Notes under the pieces: model-generated | What the model was told of the DNA's origin: nothing | What the model saw: the letters and a program-made list of their open reading frames with translations, nothing else | The model's database searches: none | Shown: piece after piece, positions 6,770 through 12,357 of the stretch | Layout: the number at the start of each line of letters is the position of its first letter | How positions within the stretch are numbered: the stretch's first letter is position 1 | Made by a program: the position numbers and the translations under genes | NCBI GenBank assembly: GCA_029259935.1 | Contig: JAJDEH010000074.1 | Span: forward strand, 1 to 13,442 | DNA from: Planctomycetota bacterium | GTDB taxonomy: Bacteria > Planctomycetota > Planctomycetia > Pirellulales > Pirellulaceae | DNA length: 13,442 nucleotides | Reading direction: 5' to 3'

Positions 6770-6855
6770 TTCACAAAATGGGACAGGCACCGAGACATCC
6801 GCCTCAAATCCGTGTCCCAATCCAACTTGGCTCGGAGCCAGTCCCATTTTGTGAA
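6770..6855. repeat. REP-like hairpin repeat, copy B (opposite orientation)
   Basis: Arms 6770-6794 and 6831-6855 are inverted repeats matching at 23 of 25 positions around a 36-nt loop. The core is the same as in copy A, but here GGGACAGGCACCGAG is on the left and CTCGGAGCCAGTCCC on the right, so the element is flipped relative to copy A. The outermost arm bases differ (TCACAAAA here, TCAATAA in copy A). Twelve bases separate the two copies. Confidence 0.8.
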
Positions 6856-6996
6856 CTGCCGATTCGGCGAAGAGCCAACGTGAAGGTTGCAGCGCCTCGA
6901 ACTAGGGGGCAAGATATGGCTACAAACCTGCTCAACAATGAAAACGTTTCCAGACATCCTTACTCCCAAATAAACTGCTCTGAATAGCGGAAGAAT

Positions 6997-7293
6997 ATGG
7001 TTGCATTCGGAGATCCACTTCGCATTTTCCTCGATGCGCTCGGTGAGTATTATCAACGCCGCGGAAGTCGCATTTCCATTACCAATCAACTGCGTCGTGT
7101 TGCTGAGTTTATCGTGTCTTGCCATGGTCCTTTCACGGCGGAGGATCTGGTTGATGCCTTCAAAGGCAGACGTTTTGAATCGGTAAGTCGACCGACGATT
7201 TATCGGTGTTTGAGTGAATTCACGGATGTGGGATTGCTGCGCCGCATCGAAACGGATGATGGCCAAGTGAAATATGAGCTTTCCCTGTTTTAG
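6997..7293 (+). CDS. Fur-family winged-helix protein lacking the metal/dimerisation domain
   Basis: A 98-residue protein beginning at ATG 6997 with GGAAGA just upstream. Residues 22-93 form the Fur N-terminal winged helix: helix RRVAEFIVSCHGPFTAEDLV, the recognition helix with the Fur signature SRPTIYRCLSEFTDVGLL (about 65-82), and a wing strand VKYELSLF. Full Fur/PerR/Zur proteins are about 130-150 residues and continue with a His/Cys-rich zinc and dimerisation domain. Here the protein stops at TAG straight after the wing, and no such domain was seen downstream in the other frames. It may be a genuine single-domain DNA-binding protein or a 3' truncation. It cannot sense metal through the usual sites. 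The target is unknown. Confidence 0.75.
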   Translation: MVAFGDPLRIFLDALGEYYQRRGSRISITNQLRRVAEFIVSCHGPFTAEDLVDAFKGRRFESVSRPTIYRCLSEFTDVGLLRRIETDDGQVKYELSLF

Positions 7294-7424
7294 GTTCTCC
7301 CCACGTTCCTTGCGAATCTTGCCGAACTTCTCTTGACCGCGCGCATTTTCACAAGTAGCCTCCGTCAACTCACTTGCCGCCGCGGTTCCTTCCATTCCTT
7401 GGGCGCACTCGAAAAAGCACTGGC

Positions 7425-7589
7425 ATGGCCATTCGGGCAATCGTCGTCATCGTATTTCTGCTTGCCAGCGGTTGCTCCGCTGTCCAAGCTCCAACGTCGC
7501 AACGGATCGAAGACCACGCCGAAATTCCGTCCGTGAATGTCGACGTGGAAGTGCAAGAATTACCCGGGCCTTTTCAACAAGTGGAATGA
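7425..7589 (+). CDS. Small putative lipoprotein
   Basis: From ATG 7425 this is a 54-residue chain with a textbook lipoprotein signal: MAIRAIVVIVFLLASGC, lipobox L-A-S-G-C with Cys17 as the acylated residue. The remaining 37 residues are acidic (IEDHAEIPSVNVDVEVQEL) and match nothing I recognise. An upstream ATG at 7374 would add 17 residues with several Arg and Pro before the signal, which is less natural. No strong ribosome binding site is visible. The short mature part resembles small entericidin- or planctomycete-type lipoproteins, but no family is claimed. Confidence 0.5.
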   Translation: MAIRAIVVIVFLLASGCSAVQAPTSQRIEDHAEIPSVNVDVEVQELPGPFQQVE

Positions 7590-7775
7590 AGCCGCGCCGC
7601 CGACGGGGCCGTTTTGCCGCCTTGTTGCAAGCACGGTGGGATTCGTCACTCCACTTGTCTTTCCACGATGCCTCGTGACTTTCTGGCTGCGTCCTGCGGA
7701 AGAAACGTCGTCGGTCTGTTTTTCGTCTTTTCGAAATATCGTGCGACGAAGGGCTTGACGGCCAGTTGATAATAT

Positions 7776-7791
7776 GTAACCTAATGGTTAC
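7776..7791. promoter_or_regulatory. ArsR-type operator palindrome
   Basis: GTAACC-TAAT-GGTTAC, a perfect 6-bp inverted repeat with a 4-bp spacer, ends two bases before the ArsR start codon (7794). ArsR regulators paired with SRPBCC genes commonly have a GTAACC...GGTTAC-type palindrome over their own promoter, so autorepression is inferred. TTGACG at 7755-7760 could be the -35 box, with a -10 box at 7777-7782 (TAACCT, 16-nt spacing) inside the operator. The mRNA would then have almost no leader, which fits the missing ribosome binding site. Confidence 0.7.
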
Positions 7792-7793
7792 CT

Positions 7794-8141
7794 ATGAAAC
7801 CTGACTCAATGGACGCCGTATTTCAAGCGCTGGCCAGCGGCCACCGGCGGAAGATCCTCGATGTGATCAAGGGCCTGCCCGGCTGCAGCGTGAATGATGT
7901 TTGCAAGTATTTCGACATGAGCCGTATCGCCGTCATGAAGCACTTGCGCGTGCTCGAAGAGGCCGACATGATCATCTCGCAAAAATCCGGCAGGACGCGC
8001 GAGTTGTACTTCAACGTCGTTCCCATCCAGCTTGTCTACGATCGCTGGACTACCGAGTACAGCAAGTTTTGGGCGAGCCATGTCACCGACATTAAGTTCA
8101 AAGCCGAAGCGAAGAAGAAAACGAATGTCAAAGACAACTAA
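7794..8141 (+). CDS. ArsR/SmtB-family transcriptional regulator
   Basis: A 115-residue winged-helix repressor. Residues 6-25 (MDAVFQALASGHRRKILDVI) form the typical first helix, 32-56 the helix-turn-helix with recognition helix (MSRIAVMKHLRVLEEADMI), and 62-76 the wing (QKSGRTRELYFNV). The classic metal-binding ELCVCDL motif of the recognition helix is absent, as expected for the subgroup that lies beside SRPBCC genes and does not sense metals through that site. It is the first gene of a three-gene operon: its last 17 nt overlap the SRPBCC gene. The palindrome at 7776-7791 adjoins the start codon and is the likely self-regulatory site. The inducer is unknown. Confidence 0.9.
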   Translation: MKPDSMDAVFQALASGHRRKILDVIKGLPGCSVNDVCKYFDMSRIAVMKHLRVLEEADMIISQKSGRTRELYFNVVPIQLVYDRWTTEYSKFWASHVTDIKFKAEAKKKTNVKDN

Positions 8142-8652
8142 ACTTGTCAATCGGATCAAGGTCAACGCGCCAATCCAGGAGGTATGGGACGCACTTACCA
8201 AGGAAGGAGAAGTGTTGCCGTTCTTCTTTAACTCGGTGTTGCACACGACGTCGCTCGCCCCTGGAGCGCCGATGCGCATGCGCTCGCCCGACGGAAAGTA
8301 CACCGGCGTGGTGGGCGAAGTGCTGGAAATTGATCCGCCGCATCGCTATGTGACGACGTTCAAATTCACGAACTTCGACGATCCACCCTGCAAGGTGACG
8401 CACGAACTGAAGGAAGTCGAAGGCGGAACTGAATACACGCTGACATCGGAAGAGATTCCCGCCGGCACGAAGACCGAAAAGCAAATGAAGCAAGGCGGTG
8501 GCTTCATCGTCAAGACATTAAAGGGAGTCGTCGAAACCGGCAAACCGCCGCTTGGATCACGAATGATCTTGCTGATGATCTCGCTCACCACTTGGGCCAC
8601 GCCCAAAAAGTGCTTGAGCGAACACTGGCCGCTGGACAAGAAAATCGAATGA
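8125..8652 (+). CDS. SRPBCC (AHSA1/START-like) domain protein
   Basis: A 175-residue protein starting at ATG 8125 inside the end of the ArsR gene (17-nt overlap, different frame), which implies translational coupling. The AHSA1 type of the SRPBCC fold is recognisable: strand VNRIKVNAPIQEVWDALT at the N-terminus, then RMRSPDGKYTGVVGEVLEID, PPHRYVTTFKF, and the strand KVTHELKEVEGGTEYTL, ending in the long C-terminal helix (about 125-165). The fold makes a deep hydrophobic pocket for a small ligand. ArsR-SRPBCC pairs are widespread; the ligand is usually unknown, and a role in sensing or detoxifying a hydrophobic compound is only inference. A longer open frame from 8032 lies inside ArsR and is not used. 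It ends with TGA. Confidence 0.88.
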   Translation: MSKTTKLVNRIKVNAPIQEVWDALTKEGEVLPFFFNSVLHTTSLAPGAPMRMRSPDGKYTGVVGEVLEIDPPHRYVTTFKFTNFDDPPCKVTHELKEVEGGTEYTLTSEEIPAGTKTEKQMKQGGGFIVKTLKGVVETGKPPLGSRMILLMISLTTWATPKKCLSEHWPLDKKIE

Positions 8653-8677
8653 CCGAATGGACCAAAGGAGCAACGCC

Positions 8678-9241
8678 ATGCCCAAATCGCCGGAAGAAAT
8701 GGCCGCATCGATGGTCGCCAACCTGGAGGAGAAAACAGGCAAGAAGCTGGACGCGTGGCTAAAGATCGTCGCCAAAACAAAGCTCGCCAAGCATCGCGAG
8801 ATCCTGAATCACCTGAAGCAGGAACACGACGTCACCCATGGTTACGCAAGCCTCATTGCGACCAAGGCATTGGAAGGGGACGGGCCGGCCCAGAGCGGCA
8901 ATGAACTCGTGGACGCACAATATAGCGGCGCGAAGGCCGAGTTACGGCCAATTTACGAAAGCTTGGTCAACGCGGTCCAACAGTTCGGCGACGATGTCGA
9001 GATTTCGCCCAAGAAGACTTACGTCAGCCTGCGCCGCAACAAGCAGTTCGGCATCATCCAGCCGTCGACAAAAACTCGCGTGGACATTGGCCTCAACTGC
9101 AAAGGCAAGAAGCCAACAAAAAGGCTGGAAGCATCGGGCAGCTTCAACAGCATGGTGAGCCACCGAGTCCGAGTCACCAGCCAAGACGAAGTCGACGAAG
9201 AATTAGTCGCCTGGCTAAAGCAGGCTTATTCGGGATCATAA
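8678..9241 (+). CDS. DUF4287–DUF5655 domain protein
   Basis: A 187-residue protein starting at ATG 8678 with a strong AGGAG ribosome binding site 7 nt upstream (8666-8670); an in-frame ATG at 8657 has none. Residues 5-65 match DUF4287 (helical: MAASMVANLEEKTGKKLDAW, then LKQEHDVTHGYASLIA). Residues 78-187 match DUF5655 (PIYESLVNAVQQFGDDVEIS, then KTYVSLRRNKQFGIIQPSTK, then RVDIGLNCKG), a domain also found near restriction and repair proteins and thought to bind nucleic acid or nucleotides. It lies 25 nt after the SRPBCC gene and should be the third gene of the ArsR operon. This trio recurs in soil bacteria as far as I recall, but its function is not known. Confidence 0.88.
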   Translation: MPKSPEEMAASMVANLEEKTGKKLDAWLKIVAKTKLAKHREILNHLKQEHDVTHGYASLIATKALEGDGPAQSGNELVDAQYSGAKAELRPIYESLVNAVQQFGDDVEISPKKTYVSLRRNKQFGIIQPSTKTRVDIGLNCKGKKPTKRLEASGSFNSMVSHRVRVTSQDEVDEELVAWLKQAYSGS

Positions 9242-9326
9242 CAACAGCGCAAGTCGCGTTCCAGCAACTTTAAATGGTTGATGTGCGCGGCCGCTAGTCG
9301 CTGCAATGCTGGCTTTCAGGCTCGCA

Positions 9327-9432
9327 ATCCGTGGGCCCACACCCACACCCACACCCACGGCTACGGCTACGGCTACGGCTACGGCTACGGCTACGGCTAC
9401 GGCTACGGCTACGGCTACGGCTACATGCTGCC
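9327..9432 (+). repeat. REP element copy expanded by two hexanucleotide tracts
   Basis: The sequence begins ATCCGTGGGC and ends CTACATGCTGCC, exactly like the repeat ending the transposase element at 10155-10188. Inside, the single CCCACA and GGCTAC units of that repeat are expanded. CCCACA occurs about four times (9336-9358, last unit ending CCCAC) and GGCTAC eleven times (9359-9424). Slippage within a REP copy is the simple explanation. No gene is coded: the antisense open frame is an Arg-Ser repeat produced by the hexamers. Confidence 0.9.
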
Positions 9433-9460
9433 GCCGTTTTCACGGCTTTGAAAACGGCGG
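9431..9460. repeat. Perfect 12-bp stem hairpin beside the expanded REP
   Basis: CCGCCGTTTTCA (9431-9442) and TGAAAACGGCGG (9449-9460) are exact inverted repeats around the six-base loop CGGCTT. It adjoins the expanded REP copy. It could be part of a larger non-autonomous element or act as a terminator; there is no T run and the nearest upstream stop codon is 190 nt away, so a terminator role is doubtful. Confidence 0.8.
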
Positions 9461-9535
9461 ACAACATGGACGCCGTTAGGTCGCGACACAAGTCCTCATT
9501 AGGGCTGAAAACGATCGGTCATCAAGGTGTCTGTT

Positions 9536-10203
9536 CGCGGCGAAGCCGTGGTAGCATGTAGCCGTGGGTGTGAGCCCACGGATGACGAGTGGTCAGGACC
9601 ACCAAGCCGCGAACGCGGCGATAGCACTATGTCGAGAGTACACTCATGGGAGCCTTTACCAAGCTAACGTATCATGTGGTCTTCGGCACGAAGTACCGCC
9701 GTCGATCGATCCGTGGGGAATTCCGCGCGCGCCTGTGGGAATACATGGGAGGCACGATTCGGGGCTTAAACGGACACCTGATTGAGATTGGCGGTGTCGA
9801 GGATCATGTGCACATCCTGGCGAATCTTTCTCCGACCGTGGCAATTTCTGAAACCATTCGGGATTTGAAATCCAACGCGTCCAAATGGGTGAAGGCGTTG
9901 CCCGATGTCAACGGGAACTTTGAATGGCAGAAGGGATACGCCGCATTTACCGTCAGTTACTCGCAAATCGGGGCGGTCCGCCAGTACATCCAAAACCAGG
10001 AACAGCATCACGGGCGGAAGACCTTCGAGGAAGAGTACATTGAGTTCTTGCAGCGACATGAGATTGAATTTGACCGTCGCTATTTGTTTGAGGCGGAACA
10101 CGTTGGCTGAAGGCTGTCACCGCGTTCGCGGCTTCGATACGTTGAGTGCTCGCGATCCGTGGGCTCACACCCACGGCTACATGCTGCCACGGCTGTCGCC
10201 GCG
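9536..10203 (+). mobile_element. Y1-transposase element framed by long inverted REP copies
   Basis: The left copy (9536-9583, 48 nt) and right copy (10155-10203, 49 nt) are inverted repeats differing by one base change and one indel. Each contains the hairpin CCGTGGG/CCCACGG. Nested inside are further inverted hairpins: GCCGCGAACGCGGC at 9606-9619 mirrored by CCGCGTTCGCGG at 10120-10131, and GTGGTC-AG-GACCAC at 9589-9602. The single gene between them encodes a Y1 transposase. Flanking by inverted REP copies, with a further REP copy at 9327, is the arrangement of REP-associated transposase (RAYT) loci rather than of a classical IS with target-site duplications. Confidence 0.8.
9646..10110 (+). 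CDS. tnpA: IS200/IS605-type Y1 (HUH) transposase, likely REP-associated
   Basis: A 154-residue protein starting at ATG 9646 (MGAFTKLTYHVVFGTKYR). It shows the HUH nuclease motif EDHVHIL with His54 and His56, and the catalytic tyrosine in VRQYIQNQEQHH (Tyr114), followed by Gln118. The family cuts and rejoins single-stranded DNA at hairpins through a 5'-phosphotyrosine link, without a DDE site. All key residues are present and the length is full, so it may be active. Both sides carry inverted REP hairpins that are the expected substrates. An ATG at 9629 in another frame gives only a dozen codons and is not the start. It ends with TGA. Confidence 0.93.
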   Translation: MGAFTKLTYHVVFGTKYRRRSIRGEFRARLWEYMGGTIRGLNGHLIEIGGVEDHVHILANLSPTVAISETIRDLKSNASKWVKALPDVNGNFEWQKGYAAFTVSYSQIGAVRQYIQNQEQHHGRKTFEEEYIEFLQRHEIEFDRRYLFEAEHVG

Positions 10204-10706
10204 TTAATACACGCAGGGTGTTGGGCCGGGCCATCACACTTTTGTCGAGTAGTCCGGAAGCACGTGGCACCCGAGCAATGAAGATTTCACCCAAGTTGTC
10301 TTGGATGTAGTACAATGACGGAATAAGAAATCAGCGCGCGCCGCGACGCGCGTTGCCGAGGGGCGTGCGCTTGGGGCTCTTGAAATCGCGCGTTTCCCAT
10401 TTTGAAATGCTTGCAATTGCGTAAGCGATTTACCGGGGGCTTGAGAGAAGTTGTCAAAAGCAGCACCGCGCCAATTCGTTGCGGTGGCTGTATTTAGGGA
10501 GGGAGCAGGATGGGCGGAACACCAGGATTTGGGCGACTCAGGCGTATGTTACACGGGCTGTGCTGCGCCGCTTTGCCGGGATCGCCTGCAGGGCGTTTTT
10601 GTCCGCGTGGCACAACGAATCCAGAGCTCGACAATACACTAGCCGCTAGGGTTGGTTCGCTCGTAAAATGGAATTACGGGATCGGATTGACGTGGTCGAA
10701 AGATCG
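10204..10706. other. Gene-poor stretch between the transposase element and the DUF1501 gene
   Basis: About 500 nt with no convincing gene. A TACAAT (near 10311) could be a -10 box without a good -35. A GC-rich self-complementary patch GCGCGCGCCGCGACGCGCG lies near 10334-10352. A strong Shine-Dalgarno-like run (GGGAGGGAGCAGG) precedes ATG 10510, but the following 66 codons (MGGTPGFGRLRRMLHGLCCA...) look random in composition. The stretch may hold the DUF1501 promoter. Confidence 0.4.
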
Positions 10707-10776
10707 GTAGCGAATCAACTTGTGGTGCGGGCGTCCCCGCCTGCCCATTGCAGCCGAGACGGCTGCACCACAATTC
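10707..10776 (+). repeat. Palindromic repeat, direct copy 1
   Basis: A 70-nt repeat that differs from the second copy (10823-10891) by one extra C in its CCCCGCC run. It has terminal inverted repeats TTGTGGTGC (10720-10728) and GCACCACAA (10765-10773) and an inner hairpin GCAGCC-GAGAC-GGCTGC (10750-10766). The design is REP-like and unrelated in sequence to the REPs at 6677 and 9327. Confidence 0.85.
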
Positions 10777-10809
10777 ACCGGGCACCAGCCTGCAATGGGA
10801 AGCAAAACT

Positions 10810-12348
10810 ATGTCTAAGGTCAGTAGCGAATCAACTTGTGGTGCGGGCGTCCCGCCTGCCCATTGCAGCCGAGACGGCTGCACCACAATTCGCCGCGCAA
10901 CTTTTAACCGACGTGATTTCCTTTGCCAATCTGGAGGCGGGCTCGGTGGCATCGCGCTGGCCAGCATGCTGGGCGACCAGTCGCAAGTGGGCGCTGGCGA
11001 AACGAGCGGCATTTTGCATCATCCGCCCAAGGCGAAACGCGTTGTGCAGTTGTTCATGGCGGGAGCGGCGAGCCATTTGGATCTTTGGGATTTCAAGCCC
11101 GAACTGGTCAAGCGTCATGGCGAAGAGTCCGACTTTGGCGAACATGTCGAGGCGTTTCAAAATGGACTCGGGCCGTGGATGAAACCGATTTGGAAATTCA
11201 AGCCGTACGGCGGTTGCGGCAAGATGCTCAGCGAGGTTGTTGCCCCGCTCGGCGATTGCGCCGACGACATGGCGTTTATTCACAACTTGATCGGCAAGAC
11301 CGGAGTGCACAGCCAAGCCACTTATCTGCAGGCCACCGGTTTTCAGTTGCCCGGCTTTCCCGGCATGGGCTGCTGGGTCAGTTACGCGCTGGGCAGCATG
11401 AACCAAAACTTGCCGACGTTCGTCGTGCTGCCCGATCATCGTGGATTCGCTTCGAACGGACCCAAGAACTGGCATTCGGCTTTCTTGCCCGCTCAACATC
11501 AAGGTACTGTTGTTTGGCCCGGGCGCAAGAATGCGATCCCCGACCTGTTCGCCGACGGCGGCGACTTCGTGACACCCGCTTCGGAAAAAGCGGGGCTCTC
11601 GCTGTTGAACCAATTGAACCGGCGGCACCAAGCGGCGCGCGAAGGCGACTCGCGCTTGGACGCCCGCATTCGCAGTTACGAACTGGCGGCCGGCATGCAG
11701 CTTGAAGCGCCCGAAGCTCTAAGCATTTCCAAAGAGCCCCGGCACATCTTGAAGATGTATGGCCTTGATCACGGCAAGTCGTCGTTTCCCAAAGAGATTA
11801 ACGAGACCGAGGAAACCGATTACTTTGGCCGCAAGTGCTTGGTCGCTCGGCGGCTGTTGGAGCGCGGCGTGCGGTTCGTGCAGATTTGGTCGGGCAACGA
11901 CAATTCGTTTCCGCGGCGGAACTGGGATTCGCACGAAGATGTCAAGCGCGATCATGGTCCGCTTTCGTTGGGCATGGCCCGCGGCGCGGCGGCGCTGATC
12001 AAGGATCTCAAGCAACGCGGCATGTTGAAGGACACGATTGTGATGTGGACGACCGAGTTCGGTCGCATGCCGTCGGGACAAGGCGCGAAAGGCCGCGATC
12101 ATAATCCTTACGTTTTTACCAACTGGCTCTGTGGTGGAGGTATTCAAGGCGGAATCACGCATGGCCTCTCGGATCAATGGGGTTACAAGCCGCTCGATCG
12201 CGAGCATCCCACCGAGGTCTACGATATTCATGCCACGATTTTGCATCTGTTGGGATTGGAGCACACGCGGCTGACCGTGAAGCAAAACGGAATCGACCGC
12301 CGGCTCACCGATGTCCACGGCCATCTCATTCGCGAGCTCTTAGCGTAG
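10810..12348 (+). CDS. DUF1501 family Tat-exported protein
   Basis: From ATG 10810 (GGGAAG 6 nt upstream) this is 512 residues. A twin-arginine signal lies at residues 34-57 (FNRRDFLCQSGGGLGGIALA), then a DUF1501 domain to the end: VVQLFMAGAASHLDLWDFKP, HGEESDFGEHVEAF, GVHSQATYLQATGFQLPGFP, RGVRFVQIWSGNDN, TIVMWTTEFGRMPSGQGAKGRDHNP split across the middle, and YDIHATILHLLGLEH. The domain has the alkaline phosphatase/sulfatase-like fold and occurs in large numbers in planctomycetes, exported and probably degrading organic polymers with a DUF1549/DUF1553 cytochrome partner; the reaction is not established. Residues 5-28 before the Tat motif are translated from the palindromic repeat copy 10823-10891, an odd N-terminus. 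No DUF1549/DUF1553 gene lies directly upstream, unlike the usual pair. Longer starts at 10795 or 10720 only add repeat-derived residues. Confidence 0.92.
   Translation: MSKVSSESTCGAGVPPAHCSRDGCTTIRRATFNRRDFLCQSGGGLGGIALASMLGDQSQVGAGETSGILHHPPKAKRVVQLFMAGAASHLDLWDFKPELVKRHGEESDFGEHVEAFQNGLGPWMKPIWKFKPYGGCGKMLSEVVAPLGDCADDMAFIHNLIGKTGVHSQATYLQATGFQLPGFPGMGCWVSYALGSMNQNLPTFVVLPDHRGFASNGPKNWHSAFLPAQHQGTVVWPGRKNAIPDLFADGGDFVTPASEKAGLSLLNQLNRRHQAAREGDSRLDARIRSYELAAGMQLEAPEALSISKEPRHILKMYGLDHGKSSFPKEINETEETDYFGRKCLVARRLLERGVRFVQIWSGNDNSFPRRNWDSHEDVKRDHGPLSLGMARGAAALIKDLKQRGMLKDTIVMWTTEFGRMPSGQGAKGRDHNPYVFTNWLCGGGIQGGITHGLSDQWGYKPLDREHPTEVYDIHATILHLLGLEHTRLTVKQNGIDRRLTDVHGHLIRELLA
10823..10891 (+). 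repeat. Palindromic repeat, direct copy 2, read as part of the DUF1501 N-terminus
   Basis: Identical to copy 1 except for one C fewer, giving 69 nt, a multiple of three. In the DUF1501 frame it encodes SSESTCGAGVPPAHCSRDGC followed by TTI, directly before RRATFNRRDFL. The copies lie 116 nt apart, start to start. Confidence 0.85.
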
Positions 12349-12357
12349 AGTTGCAAT

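Noticed and set aside
6751..7440. 229-residue minus-strand open frame
   Set aside because: It is antisense to the Fur-like gene and runs through a hairpin repeat; composition is not protein-like.
7587..7760. TGA read-through of the small lipoprotein as a third recoding case
   Set aside because: The frame stays open for about 57 codons, but the translated tail has no protein-like pattern, and no motif spans the TGA.
9336..9424. Possible CRISPR array or coding Arg-Ser repeat
   Set aside because: The units are continuous hexamers with no spacers, lying within a REP copy; the Arg-Ser protein is a by-product of the hexamer.
10831..11631. 266-residue minus-strand open frame
   Set aside because: It is antisense to the well-supported DUF1501 gene, and such long shadows are expected in GC-rich DNA.
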